Below are positions 9,420 to 22,234 of a DNA stretch of 64,000 nucleotides, piece by piece. Numbering within the stretch: position 1 is the stretch's first letter; each line of letters starts with the position of its first letter. The notes beneath the pieces are model-generated. The model had not been told where the DNA came from, searched no databases, and saw only the letters and a list, made by a program, of their open reading frames with translations. Source of the stretch: Rhodotorula mucilaginosa (lineage: Eukaryota > Basidiomycota > Microbotryomycetes > Sporidiobolales > Sporidiobolaceae); contig CP137873.1 of the NCBI GenBank assembly GCA_034406715.1, positions 496,001 to 560,000 of the forward strand. The letters run 5' to 3'. Made by a program: the position numbers and the translations under genes.

Positions 9420-9730
9420 TCGCGTAGTCTATATCTTCACAGCAATCTAGAACGGCCGATCCAGCACCGTCTTGTCGCTGAGGCACCCCCTTCAGGCTTC
9501 GTGATGAGAGAGCAAAATCGCTTCCGCGCAAAGGAGGAAAATCCTCAAAAGGGCCAACGTTAACGAGCATAACGATGGGATGCAAAGGAAGCGGGAGATA
9601 TGAGTGAGCTACATGTGGTCTATGCGGAGGAAAGAGTTCTGTCGTGATCGTAAGTGTAGAAGCGATGCGAGTGGCGCAATCGGGAGACGTTCGGTTCGTG
9701 CGGATGATTACGCCGCCGGACTGATACCGT
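9420..9730. other. Intergenic, promoter of the F-box/ankyrin gene
   Basis: Short region upstream of ATG 9419, abutting the 3' end of the next minus-strand gene. No additional gene seen. Confidence 0.35.
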
Positions 9731-11778
9731 TCAGTCGGCAAAGGGATCCGCCGGGCGCGGTGATGTGGACGAAGCGGCCGCAAAGAGGCTCGCCAAGCCC
9801 TGACCGGGCGTCGCCCCCGGCATGGGCAGTCGCCTGGCCTGCGCGTTCCGCTGCTGCTGCTGCTGCTGCTCCTCCTCAGTCCGCGTGCGGTCGGCTTCGT
9901 CGGCTCTGCTCCGCTGCTGATGCTGCTGCTGTTCGAACGGCGGTAAAGGCGGCGGCTCGAGCGGACCGAGCGCGTGCGCCAACCCTTGTTCGAAAGTATC
10001 CACCAGTCCGAGCGTCGCGCGCTTGGACGACTGGATCATCTCGGAGGAGGAGAGGGCGGCCCAGCGGGAGCTGAGCTTGTCGGAGAGGAGGCCGGAGAAG
10101 GCGGACCGGGTACGGGAATGGGTGGGCGAAGTACCGGGTGAGGAGAGACCGTAGGAGGAGGAGGAAGTCGAAGTCGGAGATGAGGAAGAAGCAGGCGGCA
10201 GTGGCGAGCGAGCAGAGCGGGTTGCTCTGGAGGACGATGATGGCGGTGGCGAGAGAGAGGGATGCGCATCCCTCGGACTGGACAAAGGCTCAGGTGCGGG
10301 AGATGCAAGTCCGCCGTTCATGGTCGCGGTGCCTACCCGGGGCCGTTCTGGCTCGGGGTCGTCCTCCTCCTGCTCTTCATTGACGATTCCGAGTCCGGTC
10401 ACGTCGCGGCGACGAAGCGGCTGTTCGTACTCGTCGCCGGCCTCATCGTCCGCCTCCTCCTCCTCGAGCGGAGGCGGCATCCCCACCGCCGCTTCCAACA
10501 CCCTTCCAAGCGCACCGCCGAGCCAATTTCCCGCAGCTTTGACGCTCTCGGGGATCTCCATCGGCGAGGCATCTCCGTGGACGTGCCCTGACGGCGTGAT
10601 CCCGTCGAGGTTGTAATCGGCAGGTTCAAACGTGCTCGACAGGAGCGAGAGGTCGAGCGAGTGGGCCGCGTGTGGGAGGAGGGCGGGCTGAGGAGTCGGA
10701 GAGGTGTTAGGAGAGGCGGTCGAGGCGGTTGTGGCGATCGAGGGAGAGGAGCGATGTTGGAACGGGATGTAGGGTTGGTACGCTTGCGCTTGCAGCGACC
10801 GCGCGACGATCGCTTGCCACTTGTTCTTGAGGGCCGCGAGGTCGGCCTCGTTCCTTTTCAGTTCTGTTCCAAAGGGTCAGACGCTTAGGTCAGCATACGT
10901 CCTCGCTTGGGTTTCACCTCGCAACATCCGGGGAACGCACCTTCTCGCAGATCGAGGCATTTTCGTTCCTTCTTGGCAATGATGCTGAGCAAATCGGCGT
11001 TCTGCTCCAACAAAGTAGAAGGCGTCGGTGCGGCCGCACTGGAAGTTGCGGCCGAGGTGGTCGAACCGGACGTGGCAGAGAGGGCGGGCGAAGGCTGAGT
11101 CGATGAAGGGCCCGGGAAGGTGTGCGCGCGGCTCTCGATTTGCGGCACGACCAGCGTGTTTTCCGTTTCGGGTACGTCTGCCAAGCCGAGTGCTGAGGAT
11201 GTCCGCGTGGCCGGACTGTCGAGCGAGGCGCGAGACGGCGTCTCTTCTCGCAAAGCCCCGCCGCCGTCGAGGGACAACCTCGTCGGAGTGCTTCCGCCCG
11301 TATAGGAAATGCTCGTTCCGCGTCGGACTCGCGCAGCCGATCCGCTGCGGGTCGGTGTCGGAAGCGACCGGTCTGCATTACTCGTCGCTTGGGGAGGATG
11401 CTCTGGTGTCGCTCCCGCCGCCGCGGTCGATGATGGCGCTGAACTCGCCGGCGAGGCTGCCGACGCTGCGCGGTACGAAGTCGACCTCCGCAAGAGCGAC
11501 GGCGAATTTGTGCGATCGGCGAGTGCACCACCTCCTGCTGCCGGTGATCCGCCGACGAGAGCGGAAGCCGGTCGAGCGGTCCTGCTGCTGAGCGGACTTG
11601 CGGCCCCCGTCGTCGTCGTCGTGCCTGTTGACTCGACTGGACTCCCGACGGGCGAGAATGCGGACCCGGACAGCGAGAGTCGCTTGAGGTGCCGCGAAGA
11701 CTTGCCCGTCGACGATGACGAGACGGCGCCAGACCGGCTACTGGACGGCGGCGTCGAGGCGCTGTAGCGGTCGCTCAT
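9731..11778 (-). CDS. DUF4048-like disordered coiled-coil protein
   Basis: Two exons (11778-10941 and 10863-9731) give 656 residues. The protein is largely Ser/Pro/Thr-rich and disordered. Its best conserved parts are RHLKRLSLSGSAF near the N-terminus and a short coiled coil that spans the intron: LLSIIAKKERKCLDLRE joined to ELKRNEADLAALKNKW. This pairing of a KRLSL motif and an ERKxLxLxEEL coil is the pattern of the fungal DUF4048 family. Near the C-terminus are an amphipathic WLGGALGRVLEAAVG segment, SSRWAAL and a Gln-rich run. The function of the family is not established. Family assignment is from memory of its pattern, not a search. Confidence 0.7.
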
Positions 11779-12305
11779 GGAGATCTCCTGTTCCCTCGTC
11801 TACTGTACGCTGGACCTCTGAGGGCGTCGGGCGGCTTGTGGCCGGTGAAGGTGCACAACGCGCGTACGGTGGTCGGTTGAGCAGAGCGCCGGGAGGAGGG
11901 AGCACGGCTCGTCGTAGTAGGACGGGAGGGTGCCACGGGCTGACCAGCAGCTCTCGTCTCTGTAATGTACGCGTGTCCTGAGTGATTCTGCAGCCGCCCA
12001 GAGTCTCTACGCTCTGCCGCGGCGGACTCCGCGAACACTTTGCGCGAAAGACACGCGCCGCGACGCGTCAGCGCCGCCGAAAAGTCGGATCTCTTCTCCT
12101 TCGAGGCGCTCTTGTCGACCCTACGCACACGCTGTTGGCGCCGAGTGACCTGCACGTGCTTCTCCACGAACGTACAGAGGCAGCTGTACTCCACAAGGCC
12201 GCGCAACCCTCGCCCGAACCAGATTTCAAGAGTTGAACTAGTCGACGACGCGGTCGACCGCCCGGCCAGCAGTCGCCGCTCTCGTCGGCGCAGCGCAGCG
12301 CAGCG
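11779..12305. promoter_or_regulatory. Divergent promoter region (DUF4048-like / POL2)
   Basis: 527 bp between two divergent start codons, so it should hold both promoters and 5' UTRs. No clear TATA box or coding frame seen. Confidence 0.5.
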
Positions 12306-15300
12306 ATGGGGCGCCCGTTCAACAAGTACGCCGGATCGCGCGGCGGAGGTGCTGCCTCCGGACGCGGCAACAGCTCGAGGGGCTCATGGCGAGGCGGTCG
12401 AGGTGGCGGCCGCGGGGGTGGCCGAGGTGGCTACGGACATCAAGCCGCCGGCGGACTCAAGACGGCTACTGAAGGAACGAGGGAAGAAGACCGCGTCGAG
12501 GACGCAAAGATCTGGGACCAGCTCGACGACAAACTCGGGTTCCCCAAATTCCAAGAGGGCCACAGCAGGCAGGGCTGGCTCGTCAACATGAAAGAGGTGA
12601 GCACGCCGCCAGTCCTGTCGTCTCGAGTCTACGGAAAGTTCATGCTCCATGCTTCCCGCAGACACTCGTACCGGACGAGCTCAAGGGTTCCGGCAAGGCG
12701 GGCGTCGACTACTATTTCATCCAGGACGACGGCGGCATGTTCAAGGCCACCATCACCCACGAGCCCTATTTCTACATCGCAACCCGCGTCAGTCTCTTCT
12801 CTGCTCGGTCCGCGAGTCGTACTGACGCCCAGCGACGACATCGATAGAACGGCTACGAAGGCGCGGTCGAGGAATACCTGCTGCGCAAATACGAAGACTT
12901 GATCACGACGGTCAAGCGGGTGCGCAAAGAGGACCTCCAGCTGGTTAGTTCCACCTCGTTCATGCTTATCTCTCCGTCTGGCTCACGGACACGCGCGTTC
13001 GGAACGCAGCCGAACCACCTGATGGGCTACCGCCGCGAGTACATCGCGCTCTCGTTCCGGAACCAGACCGACCTCTTCTCGGTCCGGAGGGACCTCCTCC
13101 CCCTCGCCAACAAGAACCGCGAGATGCTCGACGCGGTCGACACCTATGCCGAAGTCGTCGCGGGCGAATCGACCGCGGATCAACTCGGCGGCGCCGCCAT
13201 GGAGATCGACATGGAGGACGCTTGGGGCATGGGAGGAGGAGGTCGCGGAGGCTTTGTCAAGGACGTCAAGGACAAGCAGATGAATCCGCAGGATGCGATT
13301 TTCGACATTCGCGAGTACGACGTGCCGTACTACCTCCGAGTCGCCATCGACAAGAGTGAGTCGCCATCGTCCCGCACACCCCTTGCGCAGCTCTGTGGAG
13401 GCAAGGCTGAGTCTAACGCTGTTGGTAAACTTGTTTAGACATCCGAGTCGGACTCTGGTACGAAGTCTCGGCCAATGCGGGCGACATCTCGGTCCGACTC
13501 TTGCAGGAGCGAGTCGCTCGTGCCGAGCCGGTCGTCATGGCGTTCGATATCGAAACTACCAAGGCGCCGCTCAAGTTCCCGGACCAGCTGACCGACCAGG
13601 TCATGATGATCTCGTACATGATCGACGGTCAGGTAAGCAGAGCGGCGTCTTTCAACTAGCCCGGCGGAGACGAGACGCTGACGATCATGTCTCTCGTGAC
13701 AGGGCTTCCTGATCACGAACCGCGAAATTGTCGGAGCCGATATCGAGGACTTTGAGTACACTCCGAAGCCGGATTACGAAGGGCCTTTCACCATCTTCAA
13801 CGAGGCCGACGAGGTACGCGCGCGCGAATCGTAACTTTGCCCGGATACTTCGCCCCAGTCATTGACGCTCCTTCTGTCCCCCTTCTCCAGGCCGCAACGA
13901 TCAGCCGCTTTTTCGAGCACTTCCGCGAGGCCAAGCCGACGGTTTGCGCGACCTACAACGGAGACTCGTTCGATTTCCCGTTCCTCCTCGCGCGCGCGAC
14001 CGTGCACGGCATCGACATGTACAAAGAGATCGGCTTCACCAAGGACTCGGAGGACGAGTTCAAGAGTCGGAGCTGCGTGCACATGGATTGCTTCCGGTGA
14101 GGAGAGACGTTTCGCTTTGTTCGTGTCGAGCCGAGATGACCTTCGCACTGACTCTTTGGGCCTGTACTTGCCTTCACAGCTGGGTCAAGCGCGACTCGTA
14201 CCTGCCGCAGGGCTCGCAAGGTCTCAAAGCCGTCACGGTCGCCAAGCTGGGTTACAATCCGATCGAGCTCGACCCTGAGCTCATGACCCCGTGAGACCTT
14301 CTCTCTCCGCCTGCTCATTTTGCCCACCGTACTGAAACGCGGTACCGCAGCTACGCCGCCGAGCAGCCGCAGATCCTCGCGCAATACTCCGTCTCTGACG
14401 CCGTCGCGACATACTACCTCTACATGAAATACGTCCACCCTTTCGTCTTCTCGCTCTGCAACATCATCCCGCTCAACCCCGACGAGGTCCTCCGAAAAGG
14501 GTCCGGCACCCTTTGCGAGACGCTGCTCATGGTTCGTGCTCGTCACCTCCAACAGTCCTTGTTTCTGGCGGCGAGCTGACATCTGGTTGATATCCCGCAG
14601 GTGGAGGCTTTCCAGTCGAACGTCATCTTTCCGAACCGTCACGTCGAGTCGCACAACAGCATGTACGACGGACACTTGCTCGAGAGCGAGACGTACGTCG
14701 GAGGGCACGTCGAAGCGCTCGAGGCCGGTGTCTTCCGCAGCGACATCGAGACGGACTTCAAGATCGTGCCGAGCGCGATCCAAGGTGTACGTTACTCGCT
14801 CGCACTCTCTTTCGACGACTCTTGCGAAACTCCAGCTCACGGCCCGTCTGCACACAGCTCATCGACGATCTCGACGACGCTCTGACGTTCGCTCTCGCGA
14901 AGGAGGGCAGCAAGCCGATTCCGATCGAGGACGTCGAGAATTACGACGAGGTCAAGGGTCAGATCGTCTCGATGCTCGAGGAGCTGCGCGATCGACCGCT
15001 GCGGCAAGACACGCCGCTCATCTACCATCTCGACGTCGCCGCCATGTACCCCAACATCATGTTGTCCAATCGACTTCAACCCGATTCGGTCGTGACGGAA
15101 GCCGACTGCGCCGCATGCGATTTCAATCGGCCGGGCAAGCAGTGCCAACGTCGCATGAAGTGGGCATGGCGAGGCGAATACTTCCCGGCCTCGCTCGGCG
15201 AGTACAAGATGATCCGGAACGCGCTCGAGCAGGAGCAGTTCCCGCCAAAGTGGCCGGGCAAGCCCCCTCGTCGATTCGTCGATCTGGCGCCGTCCGAGCA

Positions 15301-18300
15301 GACGAGCTTGCTCCACAAGCGACTCGGCGATTACTCGCGCAAGGTGTACGCCAAGACGAAGGAGACCAAGATCGAGACCAAGGAGGCGATCATCTGCCAG
15401 CGCGAGAACCCCTTCTACATCGACACCGTCCGGACCTTCCGTGACCGCCGTTACACGTACAAAGGTCTGCACAAGGATTGGAAGAAGAACCTCGACAAGG
15501 CGGCCGCAGGCGGTTCCGTCCCCGAAATCGTCGAGGCCAAGGCGATGATCGTCCTGTATGACTCGCTCCAACTCGCGCACAAGTGTATCCTCAACTCGTT
15601 CTACGGCTACGTCATGCGCAAGGGTGCTCGTTGGCACTCGATGGAGATGGCCGGCATCACCTGCTTGACGGGCGCGTCCATCATCCAGATGTCGCGGAAA
15701 CTCGTCGAGCAGATCGGGCGACCGCTCGAACTCGACACGGACGGTATCTGGTGCATGCTGCCGAGCACGTTCCCCGACGGTGAGTACCTCGTGAAAGTCA
15801 TGCTGGAAATCCTTGCAGCTGTGCTGACCTCGTGCGCTCCCTCCAGGCTTTACCTTCAAGCTCAAGGGCGGCGGCAAGTTCCCGCTCTCGTATCCTTGCA
15901 CGATGCTCAACCACATCGTCCACAAAGACTTTACGAACGACCAGTACCACGAGGCGGGACCGGACGGCCGCCACGTCGTGCGCGAAGAGAATTCGATCTT
16001 CTTCGAGCTCGACGGTCCTTACCGCGCCATGATCTTGCCGTCGTCGAAGGAAGAGGACAAGCTCCTGAAGAAGCGTTACGCGGTCTTCAACGAGGACGGC
16101 TCGCTCGCCGAGCTGAAGGGCTTCGAGGTCAAACGTCGAGGCGAGCTCCAGCTCATCAAGACGTTCCAGTCGCAAATCTTCGAGAAGTTTTTGCTCGGAT
16201 CGACCCTCAAGGACTGCTACGCAGCCGTCGCTTCCGTCGCCGACAAGTGGCTCGACGTCCTCTTCACCAAAGCTGTCTCGCTGCCGGACGACGAGCTCGT
16301 CGAACTCATCGCCGAGAACCGCTCGATGTCGAAAACGCTCGACGAGTACGCCGGCCAGAAGTCGACGTCGATCAGCACGGCGCGTCGCTTGGCCGAGTTC
16401 CTCGGCGAGCAGATGGTCAAGGACAAGGGACTCTCGTGCCGCTTCATCATCTCGACAAAGCCCGTCGGCGCGCCGGTTACCGAGCGGGCAGTTCCCGTCG
16501 CCATCTTCTCGGCCGACCTCAGCGTGAAGCGCCACTTCCTCCGGAAATGGCTCAAGGACAACGCCCTCGAAGAGTTCGATCTCAGGTCGATCCTTGACTG
16601 GGACTACTACATCGAACGACTCGGCTCCGTCGTCCAAAAGCTCATCACGATCCCGGCCGCGCTGCAAAAGATTGTCAACCCGGTGCCGCGCATCCGGCAC
16701 CCGGACTGGCTCTTCCGACGGATCGCGAACCAGGACGACAAGTTCAAGCAGCACCGCGTCGACGAGATGTTCAAGCGTCAGAAGCCCGTCGAGCGCGAAG
16801 AGAACGAGAACGGCCAGGTCGAGTCCACTGCCGTCGCCCGCCCGCGTACTCCGCCGCCCGCTCCAGCGCCGCCGCCTCCGAAGCCGGACATCACCCGCAG
16901 TTACAGCGCATGGATCGCCTATATGAAGCCGATCTGGCGCGAGAAGCGCAAGGCGATCGCCGCCGCAGGGAAAGCCGGCGGGTTCGCCACCAAATCCGGC
17001 GCGCTCGGCTCGATGCTGCACCAGCGATCGACTTTCTTGTCATCAGCAGTCTGGGACGTCGTCCAGATCACGCCTGTCAGCGACCGTCCCGGCGAGTTCA
17101 AGGTGTGGCTGCTCATCGCCGACACGATGCAGAGCGTTCGACTCCGTGTGCCGCGCCAGTTCCTCGTCAACTTCGTCGACTTGCCCGAAGGCAAGGACGC
17201 CTTCCCACCGTCGTGCAAGGTCGAGGCCATCTCGCGTACGCTGCCGCGAGCTCAGCCCGCACTCAACTTGGTCCGCCTGACAACTCCCGAAGACGACTAC
17301 GTCCGCGACGAACCGCTCTACGGAGAACTCCTCAACGGACCGACCGTCGACGGCGTCTACGAGCTGCAAGTACCTCTCCTGGTGCGAGCTCTGCTGCGCC
17401 TGGGCTCTTCGTGCGTTCCCGACTCGTCTCGAGGCGTCACGCTCAACAAGGGTCTCGATCGGCATTTCACGCTCGACGACCTGAAGGCGCCCGAAGTCAC
17501 GCTTAGCAAGCGGCGATACCTCGACGGCGGTCGCAACCTGCGCTACACGTACCTCTACCACATCACCGACGGCAAGAGGGGCGTCTTCGGCCTTTTCCTG
17601 CCGTCCGGCACCGCCAAGGTCTACGTCGTCGAGCGGGGCAAGGTCCGCGAGGTCCAGAACCTCGACAAGTACTACCAGACCGAGCTCGGTCTTCGCCGCG
17701 CTGCCGAGACGGAGCGCTTGAAGGCAGACAAGAGCGCAAAGCGGCAGGTCGGCGCTTTCGAGTACACCGACAACCTCAACGTCGTGCTCGCTTACGCCGG
17801 GAACGAGGACGTCGCGCTGCGGGCCATCTCTCGTGACCTGAAGCAGCTTTCGGAGCAGCGGTCCATGGCGTCACTGCTCGTTGTCCACTCGCCAAAATCG
17901 CGCGCTTACTTCGAGCAGCGCGTACCGAACACGGCTAACTTCCCGCTCGTCGTGATCCCATCGACTCGCGCCGAGAACGCTCTGCCCGCGCTCCAATGGC
18001 AGGCAGACGCGTGTCGGAACATGATCCAGCACTACCTCCGCGCGTCCGTCTGGATTCGCGAGCGCGTTGAGCTGGCGGATCGTTTCAACGTCCCCGTCTG
18101 CAACCTCGAACGCGACGTCCCGCTCTTCCTCGCCGATCTCGACTTTGCGCGCCGTCTTCACAAGTCCGACTGCGTCCTGTGGTGGTCGCCGTCGGCTCGA
18201 CCCGACCTTGGTGGTCGAGAAGCCGACGCGAACGCGAGTCAGCTCGGCGACGAGCTCAACAATCCCGAGCTGGACCGGCCGGGTTGTTACTCGAACGCCT

Positions 18301-19906
18301 GCCTCGAGATCGAGCTGCGAAACCTCGCGGTCGATGCCGTCCTCCAGTCCGCTCTCGTCTACGAGCTCGAGGGCGGGGAAGGCGCAGGCGTCGAGGAAGG
18401 CGCGCACAACCTCGACGACTACGCCAAGGGTGCGGCCGGCGCCTCGCACGTACTCGGCGACGCAATCTTGCCGACTTCGACTTTCAACATGGTCCGGTCT
18501 ATGGTCAAGGCCTGGTCTGTCGAGGCGAGCAAGGGCGATGGCGCCTTGTGGCGCCTCATGCTCGAGCATTTCTGGCGGTGGATCTCGTCGCCCGCCTCGA
18601 ACCTGTACGACCCGGCACTGTACCGCTTCGTGCATGGCTTGATGCGCAAGACCTTCTCGCAGCTGCTGGCCGAGTTCCGTCGACTCGGCTCGGACATCGT
18701 GCACGCCGACTTCGGCCGCATCTTCCTCGTCACCAACAAGCCGTCCTCTTCGACCGCTTTCGCTTACGCCAACTACGTCGTATCGTCTGTGACGACTCGC
18801 GAGCTCTTCCGGTACCTCCGACTCGACCTCGTACGCTTCTGGGACCAGCTCGTCTGGATGGACGCCGCCAACTCGGCGGGCATCATTTGCGAGCGGCCGG
18901 ATCTCGACGAAGCGCCGATCGGGATCAAGACCATCATCGAGCTGCAGTTCAACATCGCGACCTACCTTCCGCCGGCGGTGCAGGGCTCGTTCGCCCGCAT
19001 CGTGGCGCTCTTTGTCCGCGACATGCTCCTGGCGAAGCGCGCCCAAGTCGCCGACCTCCGGACTCCCTTGCGGATCCTTCAAAACGGCCTCGAGACGGCT
19101 GAGCGAAACGGCTCCAAGACCGGCGGAAAGGAAGGCGACGAGGTGCCAGTCGACGCTGCGAAGGCCCTCGTGTCGGGCAAACTCACCCGCGAGCTCTTGA
19201 AGGCCACGAGCGAGCTCAAGGAGCAGTACGACAACCGGACCGATCCGGAAAGCTTCCAGTTCCCCGCCTTGCCCGGCTCACACCTTCGCCTCAAGAACCC
19301 GGTCCTCGAGTTCGTCAAGACGACCTGCGCGGTTCTCAGTCTCGCCCGCGACTGCAGCGAGGAGGTCATCGTGCTCAAGCGAAACTTGCTCGACTTTATC
19401 GGCGTCCGCGAGTTCGCCAAAGAGGCCATGTTCATCAACCCGTGCCTGCCGTTCAAGGTGCCGATGGTTGTCTGTCGCGCTTGCAACTCGATCCGAGGTG
19501 AGTTTGCGCCTCTTGCGAGTTGGAGAGACCATCGCGCTGACTCGAGTCTGTGTTCTCAGATCTCGACCTGTGCCGGAACGTGACCTTGCTCGTCAAAGGA
19601 CAACCCTGGACCTGCGAGCGCTGCGCGACAGAGTACGACCGCGCGTCGATCGAAGCTCTCATCATCGACGCACTCCAGCGCCGCATGGTCTCCTACCAAC
19701 TTCAAGACCTCCGCTGCGGCAAGTGCCGCACGATGAAGTCGGAGAACCTCCGCTCGCACTGCCTCTGCGCCGGCGAGTACCGCATGCTCGAGACGCGACA
19801 AGAGTTGGCGCGGCGCATCCAGGTCACGTCGAACGTCGCCGAGTTCCACGGCCTCAAAACTCTCGGACTCGCGCTCGAATGGATGCGCGAAGTCCTCCAC
19901 TGGTGA
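12306..19906 (+). CDS. POL2: DNA polymerase epsilon catalytic subunit
   Basis: Thirteen exons were spliced by hand: 12306-12596, 12662-12787, 12848-12943, 13010-13355, 13439-13632, 13703-13813, 13891-14096, 14180-14290, 14351-14531, 14601-14786, 14858-15779, 15847-19497, 19560-19906. They give 2255 residues, close to yeast Pol2 (2222) and human POLE (2286). It synthesises the leading strand in the nucleus. The Gly/Arg-rich N-terminus is followed by the 3'-5' exonuclease (FDIETTK, then [10 protein letters not shown]), polymerase motif A ([10 protein letters not shown]), motif B ([11 protein letters not shown]) and motif C (DTDG). The cysteine cluster [15 protein letters not shown] fits the known catalytic-domain Fe-S site. 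Proofreading and polymerase acidic residues are all present, so the enzyme looks active. The C-terminal half is the inactive polymerase-like region, ending in two Cys zinc modules (CRAC...CERC and CGKC...CLC) that bind the B subunit. Confidence 0.97.
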
Positions 19907-20363
19907 GTTCCCGCCTGTGCTCGATTCCGTTCCTCCCCCGCCCGCATCTGACGCATCGTCGCCCATCCGCAGAATCTCTTCTCTCAGTTTTCTCGGCCCC
20001 GCCCTGTTGTGTCTTTAGCTCATTGTTGCCAATCCTACTGTATTTTCGTGACCACAATGCGGATCTGGAGCGATCGCGAGCGAGAAAATGTGTGAGCGTA
20101 CGGCGAATCGTGACCTCGTCTTCGCTCGCGGAAGAAAACAACGGGTGACTGGAGTAGTTTGAGAGTCAAGGTCCGAATATACGCCTTGCTCACCAAAAAC
20201 GATACGCTCCAGCGAGAGTCATCGGTCCCTCTGGTCGTTCAGCAGCGCGAACGCGAGGAAGAACACAACGGACATTGCACAATTCGGAAAAAAGCACCGC
20301 TGCACTCAAGCTCAAGCTGATCTCTGACCTCCCGCTCTTCCGTCTCCACCACGCTATTTCAAG
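19907..20363. other. Convergent intergenic region
   Basis: 3' flanks of POL2 (+) and of the F-box gene (-). No coding signal seen. Confidence 0.4.
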
Positions 20364-21588
20364 CTAGTCATCCACCTCTGCGCGAGCATCATCGTACATT
20401 CTGCCGTGTAGCCGGATGCCGTGCTTCTTGGCGAGTCTCATGCTTGGTTTGACGGTGTTGCGCCAGTCGTAACGGCCGACAAGGGCCATGTCGACGCGCA
20501 CACTCCGGATCTGCGCGAGTCTGTTAGGCCCGTCTAGTAACGCGCCGAGGTCTCCATTCGATCTCACGTCCAGGTCGGAATCGGCGGCGAATGCGACCTC
20601 GCGCAAGCTGGCCAACGTGGCCAACGTGGGTAGCAGTGCTACTCGGAAGACATCGTTTCCGAACTCGACGCTTTCCAAATTTGGCAAGTGAGCGACTAAG
20701 TCTCGAACGCCGTCGTCGGGCCGGATTGAGGTGAATGCGCGAGCGAGACCGAGATGCTGCACCTGTTGAGGACTTTGGATCGAATCGACGAACGACGCAA
20801 AAACATCCGACTTTGAAGTGGTGCGAAGATTTAACGCGTGGATGGTCTGGAAGGACGCGACGAAGTCGAGGGCGGCAGGCGACTCTGCGAACGGACCGTG
20901 AAGTGTGATTGCCCAACTGCGACTCCCGCCGAGGGAAGGGATCGGTTTCCCTCTGTACTCTGGACGGGCAGATGGAAGCTGGCGCGAGGTTGTCGCGTCG
21001 TGGACGGTGACCGAGAGCCGGCACAGTTTGGCGTAGGTTCCGATCGATGCGTAAAGTTGTGGGCTGAACGGGTGCGGGAAGTCTGCGAGCGACTCGAAGC
21101 ACTGGTCGAGCGAGAGGTCGGTAAGGTTCGGTAGCGTCGTTGCGGAAGGTGGAGCAAGGAGCTCCCTCGCAAGTCGCGGGCTGTTTTTGACGTAGAGGGA
21201 TCGCAAGCTGGTGAGGCCGCAGATCAAGCGTTTGAGGCGGGCCGGAGACGGCACACCGTAGTCGACTGGCAACCAAATCTCGAGATTTTGTATGTAGCCG
21301 TGCAAATGAATCATGCCGCACAGCTCGTCGAGCTGGCGGTAGGACTTGAGGCGGACCGTCTCGAAGCGGCGTTGACGAGCGACGTGCAGGAACGCCTTGG
21401 ACGCGAGTCCGAGGTCGGGGCAGGACGGGTCGGCCTGAGCATCGCGGCAGATGATCTCGAACAGCTCGGTCGGCAAGCTCGTCAGGCGGTCGACAGGCTG
21501 GAGTTGAGGTTGCAAAGGTCGCAGTGATCAGTATGCGGACGAGGTCGAGAAGAACGGGGGAAAGAGTGCGCACGCTTTTGGAGGCCAT
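20364..21588 (-). CDS. F-box protein with leucine-rich repeats
   Basis: A 15-nt first exon (21588-21574, MASKS) joins in phase to 21501ff through an intron with a CTGAT branch site and CAG end; without this exon the frame has no ATG. The product is about 385 residues. Residues 6-40 form an F-box (PVDRLTSLPTELFEIICRDA, then LASKAFLHVARQR). The rest contains irregular leucine-rich units such as LTSLRSLYVKNSP, LPNLTDLSLDQC and LPNLESVEFGNDVF. Proteins of this layout are common in basidiomycetes and usually serve as SCF ubiquitin-ligase receptors; the target is unknown. Confidence 0.75.
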
Positions 21589-22234
21589 CTCGAGCCGCAG
21601 TCTTTCCGTTCCTCGGGAACGGATCAGCGTAGAGCGCGAAATGAGCAAAGCGAAGTGAAGGTGAACAAGTCAAGATGAACGAGGAGAAGCAGCTTGACCT
21701 CGAACTGTACACACCGCTCTCGAAGCGTGAACTGTCCTGCTAGAGCGTCTAAAGGGCACTCAAAAGACCGCCTATCAGCCGCTGCTTGACCGGGAAACGT
21801 CGTTCGGAGCGGACGAGGAGTAGCCGAACAAATTCGCAGAGGCAGCTCGACTCGAGGGCCTCTGGTACGTCGCATCCACCACTCGAGGCTCTTCTAATCC
21901 AGCTCTAGCCTATGCTACTAGCGATTTCGCATGGATCCGCCTTTCGAGCGACTTGGAACGGCGGAGCAGGGGCGAAGCCGCGCAGTCACCGAGATGTCGA
22001 GCGAAAAGACATCAGGACCTCGCACGAGGACCATGAGAAAGGGTGCTGACCTTACGAGCCTACCTGGAAACAGTCTCGATTCCGCCCAACACGTTCCGAC
22101 AGTCGCTCCGAGCGGCGACCGGGCAACTGTACCGGTTTCACGAATCGCGACCTCTCCTTCAGGCTACCCTGCCCGGCTCCGCCCTCAGTATTCGAACCTT
22201 TACAGTCTCCGCCAAGCTTCTACACGCTACCAAG
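21589..22234. promoter_or_regulatory. Divergent promoter region (F-box gene / TRZ1)
   Basis: 646 bp between divergent genes. Its right part (22043-22234) is open in the frame of TRZ1 for 64 codons without an ATG and is Arg/Ser-rich; see the findings. Confidence 0.5.

Noticed and set aside
15903-19583. Treating the 1200-codon frame as a whole gene
   Set aside because: It is exon 12 of POL2 plus read-through; the motifs upstream and the zinc modules downstream join it in phase.
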